The translations under genes were made by a program, and so were the position numbers. Positions 19,901-28,995 of a stretch of DNA of 64,000 nucleotides are shown piece by piece. The first letter of the stretch is position 1; every line of letters begins with the position of its first letter. The DNA is from Pelagibacteraceae bacterium AG-325-J13. Lineage in GTDB: Bacteria; Pseudomonadota; Alphaproteobacteria; Pelagibacterales; Pelagibacteraceae. The notes beneath the pieces are model-generated. The model saw only the letters and a list, made by a program, of their open reading frames with translations, ran no database searches and was not told the origin of the DNA. Location of the stretch: the NCBI GenBank assembly GCA_003282835.1, contig QBYL01000001.1, positions 186,001 to 250,000 of the forward strand, in the 5' to 3' direction.

Positions 19901-20195
19901 CTAAGTTTAATGCAGTTTGACCACCCATAGTTGGTAAGATCGCATGTGGTTTTTCTTTAATAAGAATTTTTTCAAGAACTTGTAATGTTATTGGCTCTAT
20001 ATAAGTTTTATCTGCTACGTTTGGATCAGTCATAATTGTAGCTGGGTTTGAATTTATTAAAACTACTTCGAAACCTTCATCTTTTAAAGCTTTACATGCT
20101 TGGGTGCCTGAGTAATCAAATTCACAAGCTTGCCCAATAATAATAGGTCCTGCTCCTACAACTAAAATTTTTTTAATATCTTTTCTTTTTGGCAT
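16971..20195 (-). CDS. carB: Carbamoyl-phosphate synthase large subunit
   Basis: Makes carbamoyl phosphate for arginine and pyrimidine synthesis using ammonia channelled from CarA. 1074 aa, full length. Two homologous ATP-grasp halves are seen: '[19 protein letters not shown]' near residue 12 and '[18 protein letters not shown]' near 560, with '[18 protein letters not shown]' and '[16 protein letters not shown]' closing each. The C-terminal methylglyoxal-synthase-like regulatory domain begins near residue 940. Its start overlaps the carA end by 23 bases. Confidence 0.98.
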   Translation of the reverse strand: MPKRKDIKKILVVGAGPIIIGQACEFDYSGTQACKALKDEGFEVVLINSNPATIMTDPNVADKTYIEPITLQVLEKILIKEKPHAILPTMGGQTALNLAMEAEKEGILKKYKIELIGANSKAISNAEDRKKFRKNMIDIGLDLPKSKIVNNFNQSSGALKQIGLPAIIRPAFTLGGLGGGIAKSKKEFFKIIKNGLHESPVNQVLVEECLEGWKEFEMEVVRDRKDNCIIICSIENLDPMGIHTGDSVTLAPALTLTDKEYQVMRNASIACLRKIGVETGGSNVQFAINPKNGRMVIIEMNPRVSRSSALASKATGFPIAKVAAKLAVGYTLDELKNEITKVTPASFEPTIDYVVTKIPRFTFEKFSNSAAVLGTSMKSVGEAMAIGRNFKESLQKALVSLETGFTGLDQIFNLSAKQIEKKLKENIPNKILLVGEAIRKKINLTKIHKLSKIDPWFLNQIKEIIDSEIKIKKNGLPKTFSELNYVKSIGFSDKKLSELTKTSETVIRNKREALKVYPVYKKVDTCAAEFKSFTPYMYSTYQRNFSISSECEADPSNKKKIIILGGGPNRIGQGIEFDYCCCQASFALKDVKYETIMVNCNPETVSTDYDTSDRLYFEPLIEEYVFNIIKKEKSKGNLKGVITQFGGQTPIKLAKFLYKNKLPILGTQYSSIDIAEDRDRFRRLLNKLKLKQAESGIAKNFSQAIKIAEKIGLPLMVRPSYVLGGRAMEIVHEKKQLKNFVKEAFKVAEKNPILIDKFIDNAMEVDVDAISDGKNVFVAGIMQHIEEAGIHSGDSACSLPPVSIKSFLIKEIENQTKKLALALKVKGLMNIQFAIKKDQIFVIEVNPRASRTVPFVSKAKNLPLAKIASRVMAGEKLSKFNLKSKTKNMFAVKEAVFPFNKFPNSDLLLGPEMKSTGEVMGFDKNFGMAFAKSQIAASNSLPKKGLAFISLKNSHKEEGVELAKQLVKLNFKICGTEGTANYMSQQGIKCKKINKVNQGSPHIVDILNSKKIALVINTGGGNSEKQLNDALALRRATLANKVPYCTNMSTAYVCLEGIKSLKTKKITVTSLQDI

Positions 20196-21378
20196 TTTTC
20201 ATTCTACTCACAAATTTTCTAAATAAATAAACACTGTCTTGAGGCCCAGGATTAGACTCTGGGTGATATTGAACTGAAAAAACTGCTTTATTTTTTAATT
20301 CAATACCTTCAATACTATTATCAAATAAAGATTGGTGTGTAATTTTTATATTCTTAGGCAATCCTTTTTTAACAACTTCAAAGCCATGATTTTGACTGGT
20401 AATTTCAACGTTATCCTCAATCAAATTTTTTACTGGATGATTTGCACCTCTATGACCTAATTTCATTTTTTCTGTTTTTCCACCTAAAGCCAAAGCTAAT
20501 AATTGATGACCTAAACAAATTCCGAATATTGGTAATCTTTTTTTTATTAAATTTTGTATTATTGGAATGGCATATTTTCCAGTTGCAGCGGGATCACCTG
20601 GACCATTAGAAAGAAATATGCCGTTAGGTTTTAATTTTAAGATTTCCTCAGACTTTGTATTACAAGAAACGACAGTTACTTTACAATTGAAATCAGAAAA
20701 ATATCTCAAAATATTTTTTTTAATTCCATAATCAATTGCAACGACATGTAATAATTTTTTTTTATTTTTTAAAAAACCATCCTTCTTTGTCCAAGTTCTA
20801 AAATCTTGCCATACGTAATTTTTTTTAGTTGTTACTTTTTTTGCTAAATCTAAATTTTTTAGACCGCTCCATTTTTGAGTAATTTTCAAAATTTGACTAA
20901 TGTTTATTTTCCTTGTTTTATTAAATGATATAGATCCTTTAGGCGCACCTTTGTCTCTTATTAAACTTGTTAAACTTCTAGTATCAATTCCAGTTATACC
21001 TACAATCTTATTTTTTTTTAACCATAGATCTAAATGTTTTAAAGATCTGTAGTTAGACGGATCAGTAATTTCTGTATTAATTATCACTCCTTTAGTCCAT
21101 ATTTTATCTGACTCATGGTCCTCTTTATTAGTGCCAACGTTTCCAACATGTGGAAAAGTAAAATTAATAATTTGATCAGAATATGAAGGGTCGGAAATAA
21201 TTTCTTGATAACCAGTAATTGAAGTATTGAAACAAACTTCTCCTGTTATTGTGCCCTCGAAACCTAATCCAATCCCTTTGAAGAATTTGCCATTTTGTAA
21301 AATTAAAATAGCATTGGAATCGATCTTTTTAAGATTTTTTTTTGAGTTTATATTTTGAGAAGACAGCTTCAAATACAA
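20173..21378 (-). CDS. carA: Carbamoyl-phosphate synthase small subunit
   Basis: Glutamine amidotransferase that feeds ammonia to CarB. 401 aa. The N-terminal CPSase domain ('[24 protein letters not shown]' type, residues 46-70) precedes a class I GATase domain with nucleophile Cys in '[15 protein letters not shown]' near residue 286 and His/Glu in '[12 protein letters not shown]' near 370. The first 20 residues are poorly conserved, so a later start is possible. The 122-base gap to the divergent YqeY-like gene must hold both promoters; I see no riboswitch or PyrR-type structure in it. Confidence 0.96.
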   Translation of the reverse strand: MYLKLSSQNINSKKNLKKIDSNAILILQNGKFFKGIGLGFEGTITGEVCFNTSITGYQEIISDPSYSDQIINFTFPHVGNVGTNKEDHESDKIWTKGVIINTEITDPSNYRSLKHLDLWLKKNKIVGITGIDTRSLTSLIRDKGAPKGSISFNKTRKINISQILKITQKWSGLKNLDLAKKVTTKKNYVWQDFRTWTKKDGFLKNKKKLLHVVAIDYGIKKNILRYFSDFNCKVTVVSCNTKSEEILKLKPNGIFLSNGPGDPAATGKYAIPIIQNLIKKRLPIFGICLGHQLLALALGGKTEKMKLGHRGANHPVKNLIEDNVEITSQNHGFEVVKKGLPKNIKITHQSLFDNSIEGIELKNKAVFSVQYHPESNPGPQDSVYLFRKFVSRMKNAKKKRY

Positions 21379-21500
21379 CTCATAAGTTAAAGTAAAACAC
21401 TTATAAACATGATTTTGCGCAACATATGAAATAGTGTCAAAATCGTCAAGAAAGTTCTTTTTATTTTCTATAAGAATTGTGATTAAAATAATTAAATCTT

Positions 21501-21956
21501 ATGTCATTAAAAAAACAAATAGAAGAAAAGTTAAATATTGCATTAAAAGCTAAAGATAAAAACACTTACCCCACCTTAAGACTTATAGTCTCAGCTATCA
21601 AAGATGCTGAAATCGCGGGTCGGTCTAAGGGAAAAGAATCACTTGCAGAAAGTGATATTATTGGTCTTTTAAAGAAAATGATAAAACAAAGAAATGAATC
21701 ATGCGAGGTTTACAAAAAGGCAGGAAGAAAAGAGCTTTTAGAAAATGAGACAAAAGAAATTCAGGTAATAAATCAATTTTTACCAAAACAGTTAAGTGAC
21801 GAGGAAACTAAAAAAATTTGTGAAGACACGATAAAATCTGTTGGGGCGCAGTCAATGAAAGATATGGGTAAAGTAATGGGTGCTCTTAAGTCTAAAAATC
21901 TTGACTCTTTAGATTTTTCAAAAGTCAGTAATATTATAAAAGATTTATTAAAATAA
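21501..21956 (+). CDS. GatB/YqeY domain protein
   Basis: A 151-aa stand-alone YqeY protein, related to the C-terminal tRNA-binding domain of GatB. 'LRLIVSAIKDAEI' near residue 26, 'LKKMIKQRNESCEVYKKAGR' in type near 51-70, 'EIQVINQFLPKQLSDEE' and 'MGKVMGALKSK' match the family. Its stop overlaps the dnaG start by one base (TAATG). The yqeY-dnaG-rpoD order is a known macromolecular-synthesis-like cluster. The cellular role of the stand-alone form is unsettled. Confidence 0.9.
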   Translation: MSLKKQIEEKLNIALKAKDKNTYPTLRLIVSAIKDAEIAGRSKGKESLAESDIIGLLKKMIKQRNESCEVYKKAGRKELLENETKEIQVINQFLPKQLSDEETKKICEDTIKSVGAQSMKDMGKVMGALKSKNLDSLDFSKVSNIIKDLLK

Positions 21957-23749
21957 TGATGAAATATCCAAAAGAATATTTAGATGAAATTAAACTGAGA
22001 CTTAAAGTTTCCCAGGTTGTCGGTAAAACGGTACAATTAAAAAAAAGAGGTAAAGAATTTATAGGATTGTCTCCATTTAAAAATGAAAAGAGCCCCTCGT
22101 TTACTGTAAATGATGAAAAAGAATTTTATCATTGCTTCAGCAGTGGTGAGCACGGCAACATATTTGATTTTTTAATGAAAACTAGATCTATAGGATTTGG
22201 GGAGTCAGTAAGAATCTTGGCAGCAGAAGCAGGAATGCAACCTTTTAGATTTACTCCGTTAGATAAAAAAAAAGATTTAAGATATCAGACTTATAAAAAA
22301 ATTTATAAAGAGTATTCAGATCACTTTTTTAATCAACTAACTAATCAAAAAAATAAAGATGCAATTGACTACCTTGTTAAAAGAGGAATAAAGAAAAATA
22401 TTTTAGAAGAATTTAAATTGGGATACGTTCCTTGGCAAAATGATTTTTATGAAACTTTAAAAAGCAAATACTCCGAAGAAGATATTAGTTTGACAGGTTT
22501 ATACTACAAACATGATAAGACAGGAAAATTTATAGATAGATTTAATTCAAGAATAATTTTTCCAATAAACAATATTGCAGGCGAAACAATTGCTTTTGGT
22601 GGCAGAATAATTAGAGAAGGAAATTTAGCTAAATATATCAATTCACCCGAAACTGAATTTTACAAAAAAGGAAGTATAATTTTTAATCTAGATAAAGCTA
22701 AGTCATTAAGATCAGAAACAAAAGAGGTTGTAGTTGTAGAGGGTTACATGGATGTAGTAAGCGTCTATTCCTCAGGAATAAAAAACGTAATAGCAAATTC
22801 AGGAACAGCTCTTACTGAAAGACAAATTAATTTAATATGGAAGTTTTTCAACAATCCCATAATTTGTTTAGATGGTGACGCAAGTGGACAAAAGGCGGCT
22901 CTACGAATTGCAGAAAAACTTTTTCCAATAATTAATGAAGAAAATAAAATTTTTTTCTCTATAATGCCAGATGACTATGATCCTGATGACTTTATTAAAA
23001 AGAATGGAAAAGAAAAATTTATTGATTTTTTAAATAATAAAACAATTATTCAATCATACATATGGGATCACTATATCAAGGAAATAAATAGAAATAATCC
23101 GTTTGAAGTCTCTAAGTTTGAAAAACAAATTAAAAAGCTTTGTTATACTATCAAGGATGAAACTTTAAAAAAATATGTCTTAGAAAATTTTTTAGAGAAA
23201 ATTAGAAATTTAACTCCTATTCAAAGTTCGAAAAATATTAACAGAAATTTCAACAGATTTAATCAAAAACAAAATAGTTATATTTTAAGTGAAACTAAAG
23301 ATTTATATTTAAAAAAAAACCATTTTTCAAAAATACAGATTAAAGAGTTTTCTATATTGTATGTTATGTTAAATTTTTTAGAAATCGCAGCAAAAAAAAT
23401 TGAAATTTTATCAGAAATCAAATTTCTTTCTGAAAAAAATGAAAGTTTAAAAAAACTTATAATAAATTTATTGTTAGATAATAACAGCAATGAGTTAATA
23501 AAATCTAAGGTTAGTGAGAATTATCAAAAATTAATTGAAGAAATTCAAGAAAACTCAAGTATTCACATTATAACTAAAAATAAAAAGGAAGAACAAATTC
23601 TAGACTTATTAAATGATCTGTTAATTGAGCTAAAAGAGATATCCAGCTTACAAAAAATAGAATCCTTAGAGAAAGATTTGATTAACAATCTTGACGAGAG
23701 CTCCTATTCAGAATTTATCAAGCTTAAAAGCCAATTAAATGGGGAATAA
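21956..23749 (+). CDS. dnaG: DNA primase with degenerate zinc-ligand set
   Basis: Synthesises RNA primers at the replication fork. 597 aa. The N-terminal domain keeps the primase frame ('[19 protein letters not shown]', then '[17 protein letters not shown]') but of the four usual zinc ligands (Cys, His, Cys, Cys) only the third Cys remains; the others are Ser, Lys and Ser. The Toprim core is intact: '[16 protein letters not shown]' near residue 261, '[16 protein letters not shown]' near 310 and 'DDYDPDDFI'. The C-terminal helicase-binding domain is poorly conserved. I believe Ser-for-Cys changes occur in other alphaproteobacterial primases, so this is unlikely to be a pseudogene. Confidence 0.95.
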   Translation: MMKYPKEYLDEIKLRLKVSQVVGKTVQLKKRGKEFIGLSPFKNEKSPSFTVNDEKEFYHCFSSGEHGNIFDFLMKTRSIGFGESVRILAAEAGMQPFRFTPLDKKKDLRYQTYKKIYKEYSDHFFNQLTNQKNKDAIDYLVKRGIKKNILEEFKLGYVPWQNDFYETLKSKYSEEDISLTGLYYKHDKTGKFIDRFNSRIIFPINNIAGETIAFGGRIIREGNLAKYINSPETEFYKKGSIIFNLDKAKSLRSETKEVVVVEGYMDVVSVYSSGIKNVIANSGTALTERQINLIWKFFNNPIICLDGDASGQKAALRIAEKLFPIINEENKIFFSIMPDDYDPDDFIKKNGKEKFIDFLNNKTIIQSYIWDHYIKEINRNNPFEVSKFEKQIKKLCYTIKDETLKKYVLENFLEKIRNLTPIQSSKNINRNFNRFNQKQNSYILSETKDLYLKKNHFSKIQIKEFSILYVMLNFLEIAAKKIEILSEIKFLSEKNESLKKLIINLLLDNNSNELIKSKVSENYQKLIEEIQENSSIHIITKNKKEEQILDLLNDLLIELKEISSLQKIESLEKDLINNLDESSYSEFIKLKSQLNGE

Positions 23750-23811
23750 AAAAAGATAGATTTTTTCCATCTAGTGATTATATATATTCCACTATTCAAC
23801 AATATATATTA

Positions 23812-25677
23812 ATGGGCGAAAAAATAATTACAAAATCATTTGAGAGACTTCTAGATAAAGGGAAACATAGAGGTTTTGTAACATACGAGGAACTTGGAAA
23901 ATCTTTAGGTAAAAGAAACGGAACCTCAGAAAATATTGAAAAAGCTTTAATAATATTAGTTGATGAAAAAATTACCATAGTCGAAAAAAAATCCCAATTT
24001 CAGTCTAATAAAAAGAAAGAAGCAGCTAACACTGCTGAGGAAAAAACTTCTGACAAAAGTGATGATCCAATTAGAATGTATCTTAGAGAAATGGGCGGTG
24101 TCGAACTTTTATCCAGAGAAGGTGAAATAGCAATCGCAAAAAGAATTGAAGCAGGTAAAGATGTAATGATAAACGCACTGACGCAAAGCCCAATTGTCGG
24201 TAAAAAAATCTTTGAGTGGAAAGAACAAATTGAAAGTCAACAGCTTTTAGTTCGTGATATAATAGACATTGACTCCACCTATGAAGATTTTGAATCTTTA
24301 GAAGATGATGATGATTTAAAGATTAATAAAAAATCGAAGAGTAAAGAAAATAAAGAAGAAGCCAAAGATGAAAAGAAAGATGAAGAGGGAACCGACGCAG
24401 AACAAGATGAATTTAATGTTTCTCTTGCTAAAATGGAAGAGGAGATAAAACCAAAGATTTTAAATATATTAGACTCTTTAAATAAAAATTATTCAAAACT
24501 TCAAAAATATCAAAAAGAGAAATTAGAATGTTTATTGGCATCAAAAGAACTATCAATCTCTAAAAACAAAAATTTCAAAAAGATACAGTCAATTCTCGTT
24601 AATAATTTTAAAAATCTTCAGTTAGCACCACATATAGTTGAAGAGTTAGTGCAGTCACATTACAAAGAAAACAAAAAGATTGTTTCATTAGAGGGTGTTT
24701 TATTGAGACTGGCTATGGATAACAAAATATCAAGAGAGGAGTTTTTAAAATATTATATCGGAAATGAAATAAATCCTAAATTCGAAACGTTTTTAAAAGA
24801 GAATCCAACTTGGAAATCATTCTTTAAAAAATATAAGAAAGATTTTTCAGAAATCAGAGAAAGATTGGTTGAGTTTAGTAAAAAGATTGGTTTGTCTGTG
24901 GGAGAGTTTAAAAAATTAGTGAGCAGAATTCAAAAAGGCGAAAGAGAGTCAAGAATAGCTAAAAAAGAAATGGTAGAAGCTAATTTACGATTAGTTATTT
25001 CAATTGCAAAGAAATACACGAATAGAGGATTGCAATTTTTGGATCTTATACAAGAAGGTAATATTGGATTAATGAAAGCTGTAGATAAATTTGAATATAG
25101 AAGAGGTTATAAATTTTCTACCTATGCTACTTGGTGGATTAGACAAGCTATAACAAGATCAATAGCTGACCAAGCTAGAACAATAAGAATTCCGGTTCAT
25201 ATGATAGAAACGATTAATAAGATCGTCAGAACACAAAGACAAATTATGAGTGAATTTGGTCGAGAGCCAACGCCAGAAGAATTAGCAAAAAAATTAGCAA
25301 TGCCACTTGAGAAAGTTAGAAAAGTTTTAAAAATTGCTAAGGAGCCCGTATCGCTTGAAACTCCTGTAGGAGATGAGGAAGATAGTAGTTTAGGAGATTT
25401 TATAGAAGATAAAAATGCACTACAACCATTGGATACAGCAATTCAATCTAATTTGAGTGAGTCTACAACTAAAATTTTAGCTTCATTAACTCCTAGAGAG
25501 GAAAGAGTTCTTAGAATGCGATTTGGAATAGGAATGAATACTGATCATACTTTAGAAGAGGTAGGTCTTCAGTTTTCGGTGACTAGGGAGAGAATTAGAC
25601 AGATCGAAGCAAAAGCTTTAAGAAAACTTAAGCATCCAAGTAGATCAAAACAACTAAAAAGTTTCCTAGAAAAATAG
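23812..25677 (+). CDS. rpoD: RNA polymerase primary sigma factor (sigma-70)
   Basis: Housekeeping sigma factor. 621 aa. Region 1.1 occupies roughly residues 1-60, and an acidic/basic linker lies near 160-205. Region 1.2 is '[22 protein letters not shown]' in type at residues 84-105. Region 2 has '[28 protein letters not shown]' and '[22 protein letters not shown]'; region 3 and region 4.2 ('[28 protein letters not shown]') follow. It is 62 bases after dnaG. An upstream in-frame start is not needed; the ATG at 23812 fits the family start. Confidence 0.97.
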   Translation: MGEKIITKSFERLLDKGKHRGFVTYEELGKSLGKRNGTSENIEKALIILVDEKITIVEKKSQFQSNKKKEAANTAEEKTSDKSDDPIRMYLREMGGVELLSREGEIAIAKRIEAGKDVMINALTQSPIVGKKIFEWKEQIESQQLLVRDIIDIDSTYEDFESLEDDDDLKINKKSKSKENKEEAKDEKKDEEGTDAEQDEFNVSLAKMEEEIKPKILNILDSLNKNYSKLQKYQKEKLECLLASKELSISKNKNFKKIQSILVNNFKNLQLAPHIVEELVQSHYKENKKIVSLEGVLLRLAMDNKISREEFLKYYIGNEINPKFETFLKENPTWKSFFKKYKKDFSEIRERLVEFSKKIGLSVGEFKKLVSRIQKGERESRIAKKEMVEANLRLVISIAKKYTNRGLQFLDLIQEGNIGLMKAVDKFEYRRGYKFSTYATWWIRQAITRSIADQARTIRIPVHMIETINKIVRTQRQIMSEFGREPTPEELAKKLAMPLEKVRKVLKIAKEPVSLETPVGDEEDSSLGDFIEDKNALQPLDTAIQSNLSESTTKILASLTPREERVLRMRFGIGMNTDHTLEEVGLQFSVTRERIRQIEAKALRKLKHPSRSKQLKSFLEK

Positions 25678-25705
25678 CTAATTGTGATATAAAGATATTG
25701 CTAAT

Positions 25706-25782
25706 GGGCCTGTAGCTCAGTTGGTTAGAGCAGTACACTCATAATGTATTGGTCCCAGGTTCGAGTCCTGGCGGGCCCACCA
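25706..25782 (+). tRNA. tRNA with CAU anticodon, probably tRNA-Ile2 (lysidine type)
   Basis: A 77-base cloverleaf with encoded CCA. The acceptor stem is GGGCCTG/CGGGCCC. The D-arm is TAGCTCAGTTGGTTAGAGCA, the anticodon loop CTCATAA and the T-loop TTCGAGT. CAU can be Met or, after lysidine modification by TilS, Ile for AUA codons. The acceptor pairs C4-G69 and C5-G68 are positive TilS determinants known from E. coli, and AUA is abundant in this AT-rich genome, so tRNA-Ile2 is favoured. It begins 28 bases after rpoD. Confidence 0.9.
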
Positions 25783-25808
25783 AATTTTTGAAAATTATTT
25801 AATCGCTA

Positions 25809-26411
25809 TTACTTACTTTTTAAGAATTCTTCAAGCTTTGTTATCAAAAGATTGATATCATTATTATTAGAACTTAATATTGAAGCAAATTCCTCTTTTT
25901 GTGTTCTTGCTAAACTCAGCCCTTCAACAATTAAATCCCTTATTAATGGCTTTTCAGGATTTTTGGTATAAATTCTCCAATCTATTTTTATTTCAGGATT
26001 TTTGTCATTTGCAACTATTTTTGATTTCACAATAGTATAGTTAGAGTTTTTTTTTTCAGCGTCAACTATTTCAAATTTATTATTAGAATAATCATTTAAT
26101 CTTGATGTTAAACTTTTCAAAAAGTATTTTTCAAAGACTTGCTGATATCTATCTAAATCTTTTTGATCAGTTGACTTTCTCAATTCTCCTAATGTGTAAA
26201 GACTTAAAGCATAAATATCTACGTTTTTAAGCGCAATTGCTGCAATATAATTAGATTTTTCGTCTTTTGTTAAGTCTTTATCTGAAAGTTTGCTAATTGC
26301 ATCATTCACAAGTTCAGACACAAATAATCTTGGGTTTGAGCTATAATCACTAGCCAAGGCAAAATTAATTACGAGAAAAAAAGAGATTAAAATATAACTT
26401 AACTTTTTCAT
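25809..26411 (-). CDS. mlaC: MlaC-type periplasmic phospholipid carrier
   Basis: Shuttles phospholipid between the outer-membrane MlaA complex and the inner-membrane MlaFEDB transporter. 200 aa with a signal peptide ('MKKLSYILISFFLVINFALA'). The body has the Ttg2D/MlaC pattern: 'DAISKLSDKDLTKDEK', 'LRKSTDQKDLDRYQQVFEKYFLKSL' in type near residues 85-110 and 'IDWRIYTKNPEKPLIRDLIVEGLSL' near 143-167. It lies 12 bases after mlaA on the same strand. The transporter genes are not in the window. Confidence 0.87.
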   Translation of the reverse strand: MKKLSYILISFFLVINFALASDYSSNPRLFVSELVNDAISKLSDKDLTKDEKSNYIAAIALKNVDIYALSLYTLGELRKSTDQKDLDRYQQVFEKYFLKSLTSRLNDYSNNKFEIVDAEKKNSNYTIVKSKIVANDKNPEIKIDWRIYTKNPEKPLIRDLIVEGLSLARTQKEEFASILSSNNNDINLLITKLEEFLKSK

Positions 26412-26423
26412 TTTAAAGTTGAA

Positions 26424-27158
26424 TTATTTATCTAAGCTTCCCCAGTCATCCTCATTTTCACTGGAATTGTTAATTTTGTTCTCTCTATTTTGCAGGTATA
26501 GACTTTTAAATGAGGCATACAAATCAACTGAATTCTTTTCTAAGCTATCAAGATTTAGCGCATTGTCCGCTCTAAAGTCAACAGCAGTTGTGCCTTTTAC
26601 AGTTAGATAGTCTAGTTGACTTCCAGAAATTCCTAGCATTTCTTTCTCTCTCCAAGTTATATGCGCAAATGGATCCACAAAAGAGTCAGCCACAATTCCT
26701 ATTGTATCTCGGGCTGTTGACGGACCTAATATAGGTAAAACGAGATAACAACCAGGCCCAAAACCATACGCCCCTAGAGTTTGTCCAACATCTTCTTGTT
26801 GAGCTTTGAAACCGAGTTTCTCTGCTGGATTAGCTAATCCTATAATACCAATGGTAGTATTTATTAGAAAGCTTGCAGTTGCATCACCAGCGCCTTTTAA
26901 ATTTCCCTGCACAATATGATTTGGAATTGAAAGTAGGGTAGCAATATTTGACGTAAAATTACTTGTGCCGTTTTTTATTGTCTGTGGTAATTTATTATAT
27001 CCTTTTGCTATTGGCTCAAGTATTGCACCATCAAAAGCCATATTGAACTTAAAAATTGCTCTACTAGTTTTTTCAAAGCACTCATCAGCTGCTTTGATCT
27101 CACTAGAAACCAATGCTAATACAGTTAGTCCTATTATTATGTATTTGTTAAAGTCCAT
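26424..27158 (-). CDS. mlaA: MlaA-type outer-membrane lipid asymmetry protein
   Basis: Removes mislocalised phospholipid from the outer leaflet of the outer membrane and hands it to MlaC. 244 aa. Family blocks are 'FEKTSRAIFKFNMAFDGAI' in type, 'NFTSNIATLLSIPNHIVQG', 'LGFKAQQEDVGQTLGAYGFGPGCYLVLPILGPSTARD' (residues ~110-147) and 'VADSFVDPF'. Unlike E. coli MlaA it shows no lipobox: the signal peptide ends 'SSEIKA-AD' with no Cys at +1, so it would be a non-lipidated protein. mlaC follows in the same operon. Confidence 0.9.
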   Translation of the reverse strand: MDFNKYIIIGLTVLALVSSEIKAADECFEKTSRAIFKFNMAFDGAILEPIAKGYNKLPQTIKNGTSNFTSNIATLLSIPNHIVQGNLKGAGDATASFLINTTIGIIGLANPAEKLGFKAQQEDVGQTLGAYGFGPGCYLVLPILGPSTARDTIGIVADSFVDPFAHITWREKEMLGISGSQLDYLTVKGTTAVDFRADNALNLDSLEKNSVDLYASFKSLYLQNRENKINNSSENEDDWGSLDK

Positions 27159-27268
27159 TATATCTATAAGTTATATATAGAATATTTTTACTTATGCTAG
27201 ATAAATTATCCTACAATTAAAGAGATTTTAAGGTTAAAATGTCTATGATTTATTAGCTGATTAATACT

Positions 27269-27982
27269 ATGATTATAAAAACTATTTTTTCACCAAATTG
27301 TTCTAAGAAAACAAGGAAAAACAAAGAAATAAAGTTTATAATTTTGCATTATACTGGAATGCAATCTGAGATTGTATCACTGAAAAGACTCTTGGACTCC
27401 AAATACAAAGTGAGCTGTCACTATTTAATAAATAGAAAAGGATCTATAATCAAATTAGTAAGTGAAAATAGAGTTGCTTGGCATGCGGGTAAATCAAGAT
27501 GGAAAAATTATAGAAACTTAAATAAAAATTCAATCGGTATCGAACTTGTAAATAAAGGACATAATTTTGGTTATCAAAAATTTACTACTCTACAAATTAA
27601 AAATTTAACAAAGCTTTGTTTAAGGTTAAAAAAAAAATATAATATTAAAAGATGTAATATTTTAGGTCACTCAGATATTGCCCCTTTACGCAAACAGGAT
27701 CCCGGTGAACTTTTTCCGTGGGATAAGATGTGCCAAAAAGGTCTTGGGTTAAGATTAAAAAGAACTACTACTTTTTTCTTAAAAACAGACACAAAAAGAT
27801 TAAGAAAATTTTTTTTTAGAAATCTATATAAAATTGGCTATAGATATTTTGATAAAAATAAAAAATCCAAAAAGGATAAATTTATTATAAAAGCTTTTCA
27901 AAGACGTTTTTTACCTAAAAATTTAACGGGTAAAATAGATCAAAAAACACACGAAATTAGCCATTTTCTTGCTAAGTCATAA
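27269..27982 (+). CDS. N-acetylmuramoyl-L-alanine amidase, AmiD type
   Basis: A 237-aa Amidase_2 (PGRP-fold) enzyme that cuts the bond between N-acetylmuramic acid and the stem peptide. Zinc ligands are visible as 'ILHYTGM' near residue 26, 'AWHAG' and 'ILGHSDIAPLRKQDPGELFPW' near 130-150. 'KVSCHYLINRKG' and 'NSIGIELVNKG' are also typical. The C-terminal 60 residues look like a small peptidoglycan-binding domain ('IKAFQRRFLPKNLTGKIDQKT'). No clear signal peptide is seen, so cytoplasmic (AmpD-like recycling) versus envelope location is open. Confidence 0.87.
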   Translation: MIIKTIFSPNCSKKTRKNKEIKFIILHYTGMQSEIVSLKRLLDSKYKVSCHYLINRKGSIIKLVSENRVAWHAGKSRWKNYRNLNKNSIGIELVNKGHNFGYQKFTTLQIKNLTKLCLRLKKKYNIKRCNILGHSDIAPLRKQDPGELFPWDKMCQKGLGLRLKRTTTFFLKTDTKRLRKFFFRNLYKIGYRYFDKNKKSKKDKFIIKAFQRRFLPKNLTGKIDQKTHEISHFLAKS

Positions 27983-27992
27983 AAAATTAAGG

Positions 27993-28020
27993 TTGATTTT
28001 TTTATTTAAATCTTTAAATA
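27993..28020 (+). promoter_or_regulatory. Candidate rnpB promoter
   Basis: TTGATT (27993-27998), 16 bases, then TAAATA (28015-28020), placed 6 bases before the first paired base of the RNase P RNA. The -35 is good, the -10 weak. Position is the main support. Confidence 0.45.
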
Positions 28021-28026
28021 AACAAT

Positions 28027-28382
28027 GCCAGATAATTGGACCGTCGCTATTAATTTTTTAATAGAGGAAAGTCCGGGCTCCGTAAAGACACAGTGCCAGT
28101 TAACCACTGGCGAGGGTGACTTCAGGGATAGTGCCACAGAAAATAAACCGCCTAATCGAGGCAAGGGTGAAACGGCGAGGTAAGAGCTCACCGGTTTTTT
28201 GGTAACAAAAAACGCACGGCAAACCCCACTGGGAGCAAGGTTAAATAGAGAAGACAATGCGCATTAGCGCTCAAAACCGTCTTTAGTTAGTCTTCTGGGT
28301 TAACCGCTTGAGCTTAAACGTGAGTTTAAGTCTAGAGAAATGACATCTTCAATGACAGAACCCGGCTTATAGATTATCTGGC
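28027..28382 (+). ncRNA. rnpB: RNase P RNA (class A)
   Basis: Catalytic RNA of RNase P, which trims tRNA 5' leaders and here would also process the tRNA and the two-piece tmRNA. The ends pair perfectly as helix P1 (GCCAGATAAT at 28027 with ATTATCTGGC at 28373). Conserved regions are present: 'GAGGAAAGTCCGGGCTCC' near 28064, 'AGGGTGAAACGGCGAGGTAA' near 28164, 'GAGCTCACCGG' and 'GACAGAACCCGGCTTATAG' near 28354. About 356 bases, a normal class A length. No protein gene is credible on either strand here. Confidence 0.96.
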
Positions 28383-28439
28383 ACGCAAAAAACCTTCTTA
28401 AACGTTCCCCGTTTGTACTTTTCATAAAAAACATAAATA

Positions 28440-28482
28440 TTGACTATTGATTAATAAGCCCATACTATCCCAAATAATCCCA
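28440..28482 (+). promoter_or_regulatory. mraZ promoter overlapped by three MraZ boxes
   Basis: TTGACT (28440-28445), 17 bases, TACTAT (28463-28468) is a near-ideal sigma-70 promoter. NCCCA occurs three times with exact 10-bp pitch at 28458, 28468 and 28478; on the minus strand this reads TGGGN-N5-TGGGN-N5-TGGGN, the published MraZ operator form. The boxes cover the -10 and the start region, so binding of MraZ should repress the whole division/cell-wall cluster. The promoter-box overlap is seen directly; autorepression is inferred from E. coli and Mycoplasma work. Confidence 0.85.
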
Positions 28483-28533
28483 TAATGGAGGGTGATTTGA
28501 AAAAATTAAAAAATTATAAGGTTTATTTACATA

Positions 28534-28995
28534 ATGTTTTTATCAAGTTACGAAAACAAACTAGACAAGAAAGGGAGAGTTTCAGTGCCTGCAACTTTTA
28601 GGTCACAATTAAATTCGATGGGCTACAACGGATTCATAACTTATCCCTCTTTTAATCATCTAGCTTTGGAGGCATGTTCTCAAGATAGAATTGAACTGCT
28701 TTCGGACACAATTGACTCATTAAATCCCTTTGAAGATAAAAGAGATTATTTTGCGACATCAGTTCTATCAGAAAGTGTAAATTTGCAATTCGATACTGAA
28801 GGCAGAATTTCACTAACTAAAAAATTACTAGATCACGCAAGAATTAAAAATAACATTTTATTTGTCGGTTTAGGAAAAACGTTTCAAATATGGGAGCCAA
28901 ATCAATTTGAAAAATTTAAAATTTTGGCGAGAAAAAATTCTTATAAAAATCGTTCAAATCTTAAATGGAACAATAAACAGAAAGGGGAGCAGTAA
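28534..28995 (+). CDS. mraZ: Transcriptional regulator MraZ
   Basis: DNA-binding regulator of the division and cell wall cluster. 153 aa with the two swapped-hairpin AbrB domains: 'NKLDKKGRVSVPATFRSQL' in type at residues 8-26 and 'LQFDTEGRISLTKKLLDHARI' at 85-105, each with the conserved DxxGR. Operator boxes lie 52-76 bases upstream of its start. Its stop overlaps the ftsZ start (TAATG), coupling the regulator directly to FtsZ instead of to rsmH as in most bacteria. Confidence 0.95.
   Translation: MFLSSYENKLDKKGRVSVPATFRSQLNSMGYNGFITYPSFNHLALEACSQDRIELLSDTIDSLNPFEDKRDYFATSVLSESVNLQFDTEGRISLTKKLLDHARIKNNILFVGLGKTFQIWEPNQFEKFKILARKNSYKNRSNLKWNNKQKGEQ

Noticed and set aside
23750-23811. Terminator between dnaG and rpoD
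   Set aside because: The AGAT/ATCT pairing around a T-run is short and mismatched, and read-through into rpoD is expected.
25706-25782. tRNA as elongator tRNA-Met
   Set aside because: CAU anticodon alone allows it, but C4-G69 and C5-G68 and the GGGCCTG acceptor favour the lysidine-modified tRNA-Ile2; kept as a lower-probability alternative.
28006-28257. Minus-strand 83-codon open frame
   Set aside because: It lies across the RNase P RNA, whose conserved regions and P1 pairing are certain; the frame is a by-product of the structured, GC-richer RNA.
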